This document shows positions 38,360-46,252 of a stretch of DNA of 46,902 bases, one piece after another; the first letter of the stretch is position 1, and every line of letters begins with the position of its first letter. The notes beneath the pieces are model-generated. The model did not search any database and was not told the DNA's origin. It saw only the letters and a program-made list of their open reading frames with translations. This stretch comes from an uncultured Sutterella sp. (lineage in GTDB: Bacteria; Pseudomonadota; Gammaproteobacteria; Burkholderiales; Burkholderiaceae_F). A program made the position numbers and the translations under genes. Location of the stretch: positions 1 through 46,902 of the forward strand of contig CAJLHF010000013.1 in the NCBI GenBank assembly GCA_905206365.1. Reading direction: 5' to 3'.

Positions 38360-38728
38360 TTAGAACTTGAGGCCGGCTTCGCGCGCGGCTTCAGCGAGCG
38401 CGGCGACACGGCCATGGTAACGGTAGCCGGAACGGTCAAAGGCGCAGGTTTCGATACCGGCGGCCTTCGCCTTTTCGGCAAGACGGGCACCAACGATCTT
38501 GGCAGCGGCAATGTTGCCGCCGCGGCCCGTGACGGACGCAAGCTGCGCGCGCACTTCGGGTTCGAGCGTCGAGGCCGAAACCAGGGTGCGGCGGTTGTCC
38601 GCGGAAATGATGCTGGCGTAAATGTGCAGGTTGGTGCGATGGACCGTCAGGCGATCGACCTTCTGCAAGAGAATGCGGGCACGCGTGGCACGCGCGCGGC
38701 GCAAGCGGCTTTGTTTCTTGTTGATCAT
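38360..38728 (-). CDS. rplR: 50S ribosomal protein L18
   Basis: 122 residues (E. coli 117); binds 5S rRNA. The basic N-terminus (MINKKQSRLRRARATRARI) and the core LTVHRTNLHIYASIISADN, AAAKIVGARLAEKAKAAGI, FDRSGYRYHGRVAALAEAAREAGL are typical. The ATG at 38728 is preferred over a TTG two codons earlier. Confidence 0.97.
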   Translation of the reverse strand: MINKKQSRLRRARATRARILLQKVDRLTVHRTNLHIYASIISADNRRTLVSASTLEPEVRAQLASVTGRGGNIAAAKIVGARLAEKAKAAGIETCAFDRSGYRYHGRVAALAEAAREAGLKF

Positions 38729-38743
38729 CTTCAATCGCCCCGA

Positions 38744-39277
38744 TTACTTCTTCTTGGTTTCCTTGATGATGACGACTTCGTCGGCGTAACGGACGCCCTT
38801 GCCCTTGTAGGGCTCGGGAGCACGATAAGCGCGGACTTCGGCAGCGGTCTGACCGACCTTCTGCTTGTCGGCACCCTTGATCACGATTTCGGTCTGGCTG
38901 GGCGTTTCAACCTTCACGCCGGCAGGCATCTGATGCACGACGGGGTGGGAGAAACCGAGCGACAGGTTGAGCTTGTCGCCCTGAGCCTGGGCACGGTAGC
39001 CGACGCCCACAAGCTGGAGCTTCTTTTCGAAACCGACCGAGCAGCCCTTGACCATGTCGGCGACGAGCGCACGCATCGTACCGACGTTGGCGTTGGCTTC
39101 ACGGGATTCATCAAGCTGGGAGAAGTGGAGGTGACCGTCTTCTTCCTTGATCGCAACCTTCGGAAGGATATGCATCGACACTTCGCCGACGGGACCCTTC
39201 ACGGAGATGTTTTCCTCGGTGAGCGTGTACGTCACGCCCTTGGCGATGGAAACGGGAATCTTAGCAATTCGGCTCAT
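38744..39277 (-). CDS. rplF: 50S ribosomal protein L6
   Basis: 177 residues, as in E. coli. Two tandem L6 repeats are seen; the second contains GFSHPVVHQMPAGVKVETPSQTEIVIKGADKQKVGQTAAEVRAYRAPEPYKGKGVRY, the signature near the factor-binding site. It stands 15 bases after rpsH. Confidence 0.98.
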   Translation of the reverse strand: MSRIAKIPVSIAKGVTYTLTEENISVKGPVGEVSMHILPKVAIKEEDGHLHFSQLDESREANANVGTMRALVADMVKGCSVGFEKKLQLVGVGYRAQAQGDKLNLSLGFSHPVVHQMPAGVKVETPSQTEIVIKGADKQKVGQTAAEVRAYRAPEPYKGKGVRYADEVVIIKETKKK

Positions 39278-39292
39278 TTCACACTCCTTGGC

Positions 39293-39688
39293 TTAGGCGA
39301 CGTAGCAGAGAACTTCACCGCCGATGCCGGCAGCGCGGGCAGCGCGGTCGGTCATCACGCCCTTCGGGGTGGAAACGATCGCAATACCGAGACCGTTCAT
39401 CACCTGGGGAATGGCGCCGGAGCTCTTATAGATACGAAGGCCGGGACGGGAAACGCGTTCGAGGCGTTCGATCACGGGGCGGCCGGCGTAGTACTTGAGC
39501 TGAACACGAAGTTCGGGCTTGCCGTTTTCGGCGACCACAGCGAAATCATCGATGTAGCCTTCATCCTTAAGAACCTTGGCGATCGCAACCTTCAGCTTGG
39601 AAGAAGGCATGACCACTTCGGCCTTGTCGACGATCTGACCGTTGCGGATGCGGGTCAGCATGTCGGCGATCGGATCACTCATACTCAT
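39293..39688 (-). CDS. rpsH: 30S ribosomal protein S8
   Basis: 131 residues (E. coli 130). MSMSDPIADMLTRIRNGQ at the N-terminus and the C-terminal RPGLRIYKSSGAIPQVMNGLGIAIVSTPKGVMTDRAARAAGIGGEVLCYV match S8, which binds central-domain 16S rRNA and in E. coli represses the spc operon at rplE. GGAG lies nine bases before the ATG at 39688; an ATG two codons later is possible. Confidence 0.98.
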   Translation of the reverse strand: MSMSDPIADMLTRIRNGQIVDKAEVVMPSSKLKVAIAKVLKDEGYIDDFAVVAENGKPELRVQLKYYAGRPVIERLERVSRPGLRIYKSSGAIPQVMNGLGIAIVSTPKGVMTDRAARAAGIGGEVLCYVA

Positions 39689-39705
39689 TGTTGTAATCTC
39701 CTCGC

Positions 39706-40011
39706 TTACCAGCTGGCCTTGACAAGGCCGGGAATGTCACCGCGCATGGCGGCATCACGGATCATGCCGCGGCACAGACCGAACTTGCGGAACGTGCCAC
39801 GGGGACGACCGGTCAGAGCGCAACGGTTGCGCTGGCGGACCGGGCTCGCGTCGCGCGGGAGAGCCTGCAGCTTGGCGCGGGCTTCCAGGCGCTCTTCCAT
39901 CGAGCGGGTAGCGTCGTTGATAATAGCCTTGAGGGCGGCGCGCTTGGCCGCGAACTTGGCGACCGTAGCGGCGCGCTTGGCTTCGCGGTTAATCAGAGCA
40001 AGTTTTGCCAT
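39706..40011 (-). CDS. rpsN: 30S ribosomal protein S14 (zinc-independent form)
   Basis: 101 residues, the long form without CxxC zinc ligands. MAKLALINREAKRAATVAKFAAKRAAL and the C-terminal RNRCALTGRPRGTFRKFGLCRGMIRDAAMRGDIPGLVKASW are the S14 signatures. Canonical position between rplE and rpsH. Confidence 0.98.
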   Translation of the reverse strand: MAKLALINREAKRAATVAKFAAKRAALKAIINDATRSMEERLEARAKLQALPRDASPVRQRNRCALTGRPRGTFRKFGLCRGMIRDAAMRGDIPGLVKASW

Positions 40012-40024
40012 TTTGCGTCAACCC

Positions 40025-40564
40025 TTAGTTGCGGAACGGGAAGTGGAAACCGGCCAGAAGCGCCTTGGCTTCTTCGTCGGTCTTCGCCGTCGTGGTAATC
40101 GAAATGTTCATCCCGCGGAGAGCGTCGATCTTGTCGTATTCGATTTCCGGGAAGATGATCTGTTCCTTGAGGCCGATGTTGTAGTTGCCGCGGCCGTCAA
40201 AAGCGCGCCCCGACACGCCGCGGAAGTCGCGAACGCGGGGGAAGGCAACCGTAACGAGACGGTCAAGGAAGTCGTACATGCGTTCGCCGCGGAGCGTGAC
40301 CATGCAGCCGATGGGCATGTTTTCGCGAATCTTGAAGTTCGCGATGGCCTTGCGGGTACGGGTGACCACGGGTTTCTGACCGGCGATCTTGGTCATGTCG
40401 GCAACGGCGTTGTCGACGAGCTTCTTGTCGTTCACGGCTTCACCGACACCCATGTTGAGGGTGATCTTGGTGATGCGGGGAACCTGCATGACGGTCTTGT
40501 AGCCGAACTTCTTGGTGAGTTCGGGGACGATCGTGTCCTGATAAAGAGAACTAAAACGCGACAT
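40025..40564 (-). CDS. rplE: 50S ribosomal protein L5
   Basis: 179 residues, as in E. coli; binds 5S rRNA and contacts P-site tRNA. VPRITKITLNMGVGEAVNDKK, RTRKAIANFKIRENMPIGCMVTLRGERMYDFLDRL and the C-terminal GMNISITTTAKTDEEAKALLAGFHFPFR are typical. The ATG at 40564 has GAGG five bases upstream; an ATG at 40576 that overlaps the rplX stop would add four residues. Confidence 0.97.
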   Translation of the reverse strand: MSRFSSLYQDTIVPELTKKFGYKTVMQVPRITKITLNMGVGEAVNDKKLVDNAVADMTKIAGQKPVVTRTRKAIANFKIRENMPIGCMVTLRGERMYDFLDRLVTVAFPRVRDFRGVSGRAFDGRGNYNIGLKEQIIFPEIEYDKIDALRGMNISITTTAKTDEEAKALLAGFHFPFRN

Positions 40565-40572
40565 CGTCACCC

Positions 40573-40896
40573 TCATTCGGCCTTGGCGCCGACAACAGCG
40601 CCGTTCGACTTGAACACGCGAACCTTCTTGCCGTCGACTTCCTTGAAGCCGACGCGGTCACCCTTACCGGTAGCCGGATTGACCAGCATGACGTTCGACT
40701 GATCGATGGGCATCGTCTTGTCGACGATACCGCCGGTCACACCGAGGGTGGGATTCGGACGAACACACTTCTTGACGACGTTAACGCCTTCGACAATGAC
40801 GTGGCGGTCATCGACGCGGGAGAGGACGGTGCCCTTCGTGCCCTTGTCGCGGCCAGCAATGACGATGACTTCGTCACCCTTACGGATACGCTGCAT
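40573..40896 (-). CDS. rplX: 50S ribosomal protein L24
   Basis: 107 residues (E. coli 104), an early assembly protein. The KOW motif is seen in MQRIRKGDEVIVIAGRDKGTKGTVLS, followed by GVNVVKKCVRPNP and the conserved GGIVDKTMPIDQSNVMLVNP. It starts 14 bases after rplN. Confidence 0.98.
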   Translation of the reverse strand: MQRIRKGDEVIVIAGRDKGTKGTVLSRVDDRHVIVEGVNVVKKCVRPNPTLGVTGGIVDKTMPIDQSNVMLVNPATGKGDRVGFKEVDGKKVRVFKSNGAVVGAKAE

Positions 40897-40910
40897 CGCT
40901 TCTCCTTGAA

Positions 40911-41279
40911 TTAGATAACTTCAGGAGCAAGCGACACGATCTTCATGAACTGCTCGGTACGCAGCTCACGCGTCACCGGCCCGAAGATGCGGGTGCCGAT
41001 CGGCTCCAGCTTGTTGTTGAGAAGAACGGCGGCGTTGCCGTCGAAGTTGATCGACGAACCGTCCGCGCGGCGAACACCGTGAGCGGTACGAACGACGACC
41101 GCATTGTAAACTTCGCCCTTCTTGACACGGCCGCGAGGGGCCGCTTCCTTGACAGTCACCTTGATGACGTCACCGATGTTGGCGTAACGGCGCTTGGAGC
41201 CGCCCAACACCTTGATACACATCACCGAACGCGCACCGGTGTTATCGGCGACGTCCAGTCGGCTTTGCATCTGAATCAT
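40911..41279 (-). CDS. rplN: 50S ribosomal protein L14
   Basis: 122 residues (E. coli 123). MIQMQSRLDVADNTGARSVMCIKVLGGSKRRYANIGDVIKVTVKEAAP and the C-terminal RIFGPVTRELRTEQFMKIVSLAPEV are unmistakable. As in E. coli it is the first gene of the spc unit: a 244-base gap upstream contains a candidate promoter and a structured leader. Confidence 0.98.
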   Translation of the reverse strand: MIQMQSRLDVADNTGARSVMCIKVLGGSKRRYANIGDVIKVTVKEAAPRGRVKKGEVYNAVVVRTAHGVRRADGSSINFDGNAAVLLNNKLEPIGTRIFGPVTRELRTEQFMKIVSLAPEVI

Positions 41280-41325
41280 GGTTTAGAAAATCCCAACTTA
41301 TTCCACATTAGCGGATAGTATTGGT

Positions 41326-41451
41326 CCCGTTTCGGGAGGAAGGTCATAAGCGAGACCGCTCCGAAGCCCCGACTGCAGGGTCGGGGGAAACGGGCTCAAT
41401 CACAACCCTAGAAATGCATCGCCCGGAACACCACCAGGGGTCTTCCGGGCG
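41326..41451 (-). promoter_or_regulatory. Structured leader of rplN: 5' hairpin plus three-way junction
   Basis: Hairpin CGCCCGGAA/TTCCGGGCG (41420-41428 with 41443-41451) sits at the predicted 5' end. Then CCCGTTTC (41326-41333) pairs with GAAACGGG (41387-41394), enclosing two stems: GGAG/CTCC with GGTC/GACC (41335-41362) and CCCCGAC/GTCGGGG (41367-41386), the latter directly stacked on the closing helix. The fold ends 46 bases before the rplN start. It is a candidate autoregulatory leader. Confidence 0.65.
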
Positions 41452-41461
41452 ACGGGTTGCA

Positions 41462-41490
41462 ACTATAACTTAGGAAAAATTATCGTGCAA
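41462..41490 (-). promoter_or_regulatory. spc-unit promoter upstream of rplN
   Basis: Minus strand -10 TATAGT (complement at 41462-41467), 17-base spacer and -35 TTGCAC (complement at 41485-41490). The expected start near 41455 places the leader hairpin at the transcript 5' end. Confidence 0.6.
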
Positions 41491-41523
41491 CCGATTTGAG
41501 CGTTTTTTTTGCTCGCGACGCGA

Positions 41524-41793
41524 TTAAAGCACTTCGGCCTTCGAAATCACGCGGGTCACGACCCAAGACTTGGTCTTGGACATCGGACGCGTTTCCGCGA
41601 TTTCGACCTTGTCGCCTTCACCGCAGCCGAGTTCGTCATGAGCATGGTACTTCTTGCTCTTGAGAACGTACTTGCCATACAGCGGATGCTTGACCTTACG
41701 TTCCACGAGAACCGTAACGGTCTTTTCCATCTTGCTGCTGGTCACCGTGCCCTGGAGGGTACGGGTCAGAGCTTCATTGGTCTGTTCGGTCAT
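41524..41793 (-). CDS. rpsQ: 30S ribosomal protein S17
   Basis: 89 residues (E. coli 84); a primary 16S 5'-domain binder. LQGTVTSSKMEKTVTVLVERKVKHPLYGKYVLKSKKYHAHDE and the C-terminal VEIAETRPMSKTKSWVVTRV are the S17 core. Its ATG overlaps the rpmC stop (ATGA). It is the last gene of the S10 unit here. Confidence 0.98.
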   Translation of the reverse strand: MTEQTNEALTRTLQGTVTSSKMEKTVTVLVERKVKHPLYGKYVLKSKKYHAHDELGCGEGDKVEIAETRPMSKTKSWVVTRVISKAEVL

Positions 41794-41984
41794 TTCGTGG
41801 TCGCCTTCTGGGTAAGGATCGTGCGGGCACGCGCGATGTCACGACGCGTAGCACGCAGCGAAGCCGTATTCTGGAGCTGCTGGGTGGACTTCTGGATGCG
41901 GAGCTTGAATTCCGTCTTCAGAAGATCGTTGAGTTCCTGCTTGAGCGCGGCCTCATCCTTGGCGCGCATTTCCTTAGCGTTCAT
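41790..41984 (-). CDS. rpmC: 50S ribosomal protein L29
   Basis: 64 residues (E. coli 63). Two-helix protein MNAKEMRAKDEAALKQELNDLLKTEFKLRIQKSTQQLQNTASLRATRRDIARARTIL; located at the tunnel exit. It is 10 bases after rplP and overlaps rpsQ. Confidence 0.97.
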   Translation of the reverse strand: MNAKEMRAKDEAALKQELNDLLKTEFKLRIQKSTQQLQNTASLRATRRDIARARTILTQKATTK

Positions 41985-41994
41985 GTCCGTCTCC

Positions 41995-42411
41995 TTACAT
42001 GCCGATCTGGCGGACGACGAACGTGGTCTTCACGGGCAACTTGGCCGCGGCGAGCGCGAAGGCCTCGCGGGCGAGCTGCTCGTCAACCCCGTCCATTTCA
42101 TAGAGCACGCGGCCCGGCTGAACGAGCGCGACCCAGTATTCGGGATTGCCCTTACCGTTACCCATTCGGACTTCGGCGGGCTTGCTCGAGATGGGCTTGT
42201 CCGGGAACACGCGGATCCAAACTCGGCCACCGCGCTTGATGTGGCGCGTGATGGCGCGACGGGCAGCTTCGATCTGGCGAGCCGTAATGCGGCCGCGTTC
42301 GAGCGTCTTCAGACCGAATTCACCGAACGAGACGTTCGCGCCACGGGTGGCGAGACCGTAGTTGCGGCCCTTCTGGTCCTTACGATATTTGCGACGATTC
42401 GGTTGCAGCAT
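41995..42411 (-). CDS. rplP: 50S ribosomal protein L16
   Basis: 138 residues (E. coli 136). MLQPNRRKYRKDQKGRNYGLATRG, ITRHIKRGGRVWIRVFPDKPISSKPAEVRMGNGKGNPEYWVA and PGRVLYEMDGVDEQLAREAFALAAAKLPVKTTFV are diagnostic. Late assembly protein near the A-site tRNA. Only two bases separate it from the rpsC stop; its GGAG lies inside rpsC. Confidence 0.98.
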   Translation of the reverse strand: MLQPNRRKYRKDQKGRNYGLATRGANVSFGEFGLKTLERGRITARQIEAARRAITRHIKRGGRVWIRVFPDKPISSKPAEVRMGNGKGNPEYWVALVQPGRVLYEMDGVDEQLAREAFALAAAKLPVKTTFVVRQIGM

Positions 42412-42413
42412 CG

Positions 42414-43199
42414 TTATTCTCCGTCCTTAGCAGCAGGCTTGCGCGCGGGGCGGTCCTGCTTCATTTCGTTGCGGCGGCCGTTGTTGCGGCGCGCACCGGG
42501 CTTGCCGGCACGGTCACCGGGGCGGCGGCTGCGGCGGTCTTCGCGGGGAGCCTGAGCTTCGAGGGCTTCGGCGTTGAAGTTGTCGCCCTTGTAGACCCAG
42601 ACCTTGACGCCCACGACGCCGTAGGTCGTGTGGGCTTCGGAGAAGCCGTAGTCGATGTTCGCGCGAAGCGTGTGCAGAGGCACACGGCCTTCACGGTACC
42701 ACTCGGAACGAGCAATGTCGGCGCCGTTGAGACGGCCCGAGGACATGATCTTGATGCCAAGGGCACCGAGACGCATGGCGTTCTGCATCGCGCGCTTCAT
42801 GGCACGGCGGAACATGACGCGCTTTTCGAGCTGCTGCGTGATGCCGTCGGCGATCAGCTGAGCGTCGAGTTCGGGACGACGAACTTCTTCGATGTTGACG
42901 TGAACGGGCACGCCCATCATCTTCTGAACTTCGGCCTTCAGCGCTTCGATGTCGGCGCCCTGCTTGCCGATCACGATACCGGGGCGAGCCGAGAAGATCG
43001 TGATGCGGGCGTTGTTCGCCGGACGTTCGATGAGGATGCGGCTCACGCTGGCGTTGCGAAGCTTCTTCTGAAGGAAGCTGCGGACAGCGAGGTCTTCGCC
43101 GAGCGTGCGGGAGAATTCGCGGCCAACCGCGTACCAACGCGACGTCCAGTTGCGCGTCACGGGAAGACGGAAGCCGGTGGGATTAATTTTCTGACCCAT
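42414..43199 (-). CDS. rpsC: 30S ribosomal protein S3 with extended basic tail
   Basis: 261 residues, about 28 more than E. coli S3 (233). MGQKINPTGFRLPVTRNWTSRWY and the KH domain (IRILIERPANNARITIFSARPGIVIGKQGADIEALKAE) with the GXXG loop GKQG, then the C-terminal domain to about residue 215. The remaining tail is Arg/Lys/Gly/Asn-rich (DRRSRRPGDRAGKPGARRNN). S3 forms the mRNA entry helicase site, so the tail could extend mRNA contacts. Such tails occur in other Betaproteobacteria. Confidence 0.97.
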   Translation of the reverse strand: MGQKINPTGFRLPVTRNWTSRWYAVGREFSRTLGEDLAVRSFLQKKLRNASVSRILIERPANNARITIFSARPGIVIGKQGADIEALKAEVQKMMGVPVHVNIEEVRRPELDAQLIADGITQQLEKRVMFRRAMKRAMQNAMRLGALGIKIMSSGRLNGADIARSEWYREGRVPLHTLRANIDYGFSEAHTTYGVVGVKVWVYKGDNFNAEALEAQAPREDRRSRRPGDRAGKPGARRNNGRRNEMKQDRPARKPAAKDGE

Positions 43200-43208
43200 G
43201 GTACACCT

Positions 43209-43550
43209 TTACTTAGCTTTCGCGTCGCCGACGGAGATATAGATATGGCTGGTCTGCTTGTTGATGCGCGTACCGCGGCCCTTGGCGCGAGCGGCAAAAC
43301 GGCGCAGCGTGGCAGCCTTTTCCACATGGATCTTGGTCACGACAAGCGTGTCGATGTCGGCACCGTCATTGTGCTCGGCATTGGCAATGGCGCTTTCGAG
43401 AGCCTTCTTGATGATGACCGCGGCCTTCTTCTGCGTGAAGGTGAGGATGCTGAGGGCCTTGTCCACGGGCTTGCCGCGAACGAGGTCAGCAACCAAACGA
43501 CCCTTCTGGGCCGACAGGCGGACACCACGGACGATAGCAGTAGTTTCCAT
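43209..43550 (-). CDS. rplV: 50S ribosomal protein L22
   Basis: 113 residues (E. coli 110), lining the exit tunnel. TAIVRGVRLSAQKGRLVADLVRGKPVDKALSILTFTQKKAAVIIKKALESAIANAEHN is typical, and the beta-hairpin tip is RRFAARAKGRGTRINKQTSHIYISV. Its ATG directly follows the rpsS stop codon. Confidence 0.98.
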   Translation of the reverse strand: METTAIVRGVRLSAQKGRLVADLVRGKPVDKALSILTFTQKKAAVIIKKALESAIANAEHNDGADIDTLVVTKIHVEKAATLRRFAARAKGRGTRINKQTSHIYISVGDAKAK

Positions 43551-43829
43551 TTACTTACCCACCTTCTTATCACCGGCAGCATGGCCCTTGAACGTACGCG
43601 TGAGCGCAAATTCGCCGAGCTTGTGGCCGACCATGTTTTCGTTGATGTACACCGGAACGTGCTGACGGCCGTTGTGGACGGCGATGGTCAGACCGATGAA
43701 TTCCGGAAGAATCGTCGAACGACGCGACCAGGTCTTGAGCGGACGCTTGTCGCGGCTCGCCTGAGCGGCTTCGACCTTCTTCATGAGGTGCCCGTCGACA
43801 AACGGGCCTTTCTTCAAAGAGCGAGACAT
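43551..43829 (-). CDS. rpsS: 30S ribosomal protein S19
   Basis: 92 residues, same as E. coli. MSRSLKKGPFVDGHLMKKVE, the central TWSRRSTILPEFIGLTIAVHNGRQHVPVYINENMVGHKLGEFALTRTFKGH is the complete signature. It is adjacent to rplV with no gap. Confidence 0.98.
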   Translation of the reverse strand: MSRSLKKGPFVDGHLMKKVEAAQASRDKRPLKTWSRRSTILPEFIGLTIAVHNGRQHVPVYINENMVGHKLGEFALTRTFKGHAAGDKKVGK

Positions 43830-43840
43830 TCAAGGCCCCC

Positions 43841-44668
43841 TTACTTGCGGTTACGACGCGACACGATCATGGAATCGGTGCGCTTGCTGTTGCGGGTGCG
43901 GTAGCCCTTGGTGAGCTGACCCCAAGGCGTGACAGGAGCACGACCGGTACCGGTCTTGCCTTCGCCGCCGCCGTGCGGATGGTCGACCGGGTTCATGGCA
44001 ACGCCACGGACCGTCGGACGGATACCGCGCCAGCGCTTCGCACCGGCCTTGCCGAGTTCGCGGAGGCTGTTTTCTTCATTGCCGACCGTGCCGATGGTGG
44101 CGCGGCATTCGATGAGAACGCGACGGACTTCACCAGAGCGCAGACGAATCTGAGCGTATTCGCCTTCGCGAGCGACGAGCTGAGCGAAAGCACCGGCGGC
44201 ACGAACCATCTGAGCGCCCTTGCCCGGGAGGAGTTCGATGCAGTGAATCGTCGAACCGACCGGGATGTTGCGCAACGGAAGCGTGTTGCCGACCTTGATC
44301 GGGGATTCCGGACCGTTCATGATTTCCTGGCCGACCGTCAGGCCCTTCGGGGCGATGATGTAGCGGCGTTCGCCGTCGGCGTAGAGCACGAGAGCGATGT
44401 TGGCGGAACGGTTCGGATCGTATTCAATGCGCTCGACGCGGGCGGGCACGCCGTCCTTCTGACGCTTGAAGTCGATGATACGGTAGGCGCGCTTGGCACC
44501 GCCACCCTTGTGACGGCAGGTGATGTGGCCGTTGTTGTTACGGCCCGAGCCGCGATTCTTCTTCTCAACGAGAGCGGCCCAGGGCTTGCCCTTGTGGAGC
44601 TCCTTGTTGACAACCTTGACCGCGTGACGGCGACCGGCGGAAGTCGGCTTGAGTTTGACGAGAGCCAT
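43841..44668 (-). CDS. rplB: 50S ribosomal protein L2
   Basis: 275 residues (E. coli 273), essential for subunit joining and the peptidyl-transferase neighbourhood. The conserved RHAVKVVNKELHKGKPWAALVEKKNRGSGRNNNGHITCRHKGGGAKR and the functional loop RGVAMNPVDHPHGGGEGKTG with its His are present. Its ATG overlaps the rplW stop by one base (TAATG). Confidence 0.98.
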   Translation of the reverse strand: MALVKLKPTSAGRRHAVKVVNKELHKGKPWAALVEKKNRGSGRNNNGHITCRHKGGGAKRAYRIIDFKRQKDGVPARVERIEYDPNRSANIALVLYADGERRYIIAPKGLTVGQEIMNGPESPIKVGNTLPLRNIPVGSTIHCIELLPGKGAQMVRAAGAFAQLVAREGEYAQIRLRSGEVRRVLIECRATIGTVGNEENSLRELGKAGAKRWRGIRPTVRGVAMNPVDHPHGGGEGKTGTGRAPVTPWGQLTKGYRTRNSKRTDSMIVSRRNRK

Positions 44669-44967
44669 TACTTCACCTCTTGCGCGAAGTTGATTTCTTC
44701 ACCCTTGGCAACGGAGACGATCGCCTTGCGAACGTCGTTGCGCTTGCCCATGAAACGGCCGAAGCGCTTCTGCTTGCCCTTCAGGTTCAGAATTTGAACG
44801 GAGTTGACGTGCACGTTGAAGAGCATTTCAACGGCAGCCTTAACTTCGGTCTTCGTGGCGTTCGGAACGACAACGAAAGAGACCTGGTTGTGCTTCTCGG
44901 CAACCATCGTGGACTTTTCAGAGATCACGGGGCCGACGAGCACCTTCATCAGACGTTCCTGGTTCAT
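44668..44967 (-). CDS. rplW: 50S ribosomal protein L23
   Basis: 99 residues (E. coli 100), the docking site for trigger factor and SRP at the tunnel exit. VLVGPVISEKSTMVAEKHNQVSFVVVPNATKTEVKAAVEMLFNVHVNSVQILNLKGKQKRFGRFMGKRNDVRKAIV is typical; the trigger-factor Glu is in VISEKS. It overlaps the rplD stop by ATGA with GGAG eight bases upstream. Confidence 0.97.
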   Translation of the reverse strand: MNQERLMKVLVGPVISEKSTMVAEKHNQVSFVVVPNATKTEVKAAVEMLFNVHVNSVQILNLKGKQKRFGRFMGKRNDVRKAIVSVAKGEEINFAQEVK

Positions 44968-45584
44968 GCCAACATCTCCTCAATCTGGGCGACAGCCGCC
45001 TTCGTGACAACGATCTTGTCGAAGTAAAGGAGGCAGAGCGGATCGGCGTAGCGCGGCGGGACGACGAGAACGTCCTTCATGTTGCGCGACGCGAGGATGA
45101 GGTTGTCGCTGAGCTCTTCGTCTTCGACGATGATGAGGGTCTTCGTGTTGAGGCCCATCGTCTTGAGCTGAGCGGCAAAAGCCTTCGTCTTCGGGAGATC
45201 AGCCTTGATGGTTTCGACAACCGTCAGACGTTCGTCGGCGACGAGCTTCGAGTAGATCGTAGCCATCGCAGCACGGAACATCTTCTTGTTGACCTTCTGG
45301 CTGAAGTTTTCGACCGGCGAATTCGGGAACGCGCGGCCGCCCCCACGCCACACGGGCGAAGACGTCATGCCGGAACGGGCACGACCCGTACCCTTCTGAC
45401 GCCAGGGCTTCTTCGTGGAGTGGTGGACCTCAGCTCGCGTGAGCTGAGCGCGCGTGCCGAGACGCGCATTGGCCTGGAAAGCCACCACGATCTGGTGGAC
45501 CAGGGCTTCGTTGTATTCACGACCGAACACGGCATCGGCGGCCGCAACCGTCTTACCCTGCTCGTTCAGGACATTCAGTTCCAT
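44964..45584 (-). CDS. rplD: 50S ribosomal protein L4
   Basis: 206 residues (E. coli 201). The core contains RALTR-like TRAEVHHSTKKPWRQKGTGRARSGMTSSPVWRGGGRAFPNSP, the extended tunnel loop, and KMFRAAMATIYSKLVADERL. In E. coli L4 also represses its own S10 operon by acting on the leader; here a candidate leader lies just upstream of rplC rather than rpsJ. Confidence 0.98.
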   Translation of the reverse strand: MELNVLNEQGKTVAAADAVFGREYNEALVHQIVVAFQANARLGTRAQLTRAEVHHSTKKPWRQKGTGRARSGMTSSPVWRGGGRAFPNSPVENFSQKVNKKMFRAAMATIYSKLVADERLTVVETIKADLPKTKAFAAQLKTMGLNTKTLIIVEDEELSDNLILASRNMKDVLVVPPRYADPLCLLYFDKIVVTKAAVAQIEEMLA

Positions 45585-45595
45585 TGTTTCGCTCC

Positions 45596-46240
45596 TTACG
45601 CCTTAACAGCCGGACGGACGATAACTTCGCCGCCCTTAGCGCCGGGGACCGCACCGCGAACCAGCAGAAGCTGACGTTCAGTGTCGACACGCGCGATCAC
45701 AAGATTCTGAGTCGTGCGCTGCACATCGCCCAGATGGCCGGCCATACGCTTACCGGGGAACACACGGCCCGGGTCCTGGCGGTTACCGATGGAGCCGGGA
45801 GCGCGGGTCGTCACGGAGTTACCGTGGGAAGCGCGATTGGACGAGAAGTGGTGGCGCTTGATGGCGCCAGCGAAACCCTTACCGATGGTCGTGCCGGTCA
45901 CGTCGACCTTCTGGCCTTCCGTGAACATTTCGCACGAGAGGGTCATGCCGGGCTTGAATTCGGCAACCTTTTCGGCATCGATATGGAACTCTTTAAGCGT
46001 CGAACCCGCTTCAACGCCGGCCTTGGCAAAATGACCGGCAAGGGGCTTGCTCACACGCGAGGGCTTCTTGGAGCCGAACGCAACCTGAATTGCATTGTAG
46101 CCGTCGGTTTCGACCGTCTTCACCATCGTGACACGGTTGTTCGACACGTCGAGCACGGTCACGGGAACGGACACGCCGTCTTCCGTGAAAATACGCGTCA
46201 TGCCGATCTTGCGACCGACGAGGCCGAGCTTATCACTCAT
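45596..46240 (-). CDS. rplC: 50S ribosomal protein L3
   Basis: 214 residues (E. coli 209). LVGRKIGMTRIFTEDGVSVPVTVLDVSNNRVTMVKT opens the barrel, and NRQDPGRVFPGKRMAGHLGDV reaches the peptidyl-transferase centre. The E. coli PrmB methylation site (Gln150 in KMAGQMG) is His here (RMAGHLG), so this modification should not occur. The ATG at 46240 has GGAG upstream; the frame extends four codons further. Confidence 0.97.
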   Translation of the reverse strand: MSDKLGLVGRKIGMTRIFTEDGVSVPVTVLDVSNNRVTMVKTVETDGYNAIQVAFGSKKPSRVSKPLAGHFAKAGVEAGSTLKEFHIDAEKVAEFKPGMTLSCEMFTEGQKVDVTGTTIGKGFAGAIKRHHFSSNRASHGNSVTTRAPGSIGNRQDPGRVFPGKRMAGHLGDVQRTTQNLVIARVDTERQLLLVRGAVPGAKGGEVIVRPAVKA

Positions 46241-46252
46241 TGTTTTCTCCAC

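Noticed and set aside
38414..40702. Plus-strand open frame of about 762 codons opposite rplR to rplX
   Set aside because: Antisense to seven contiguous ribosomal-protein genes; low-complexity translation.
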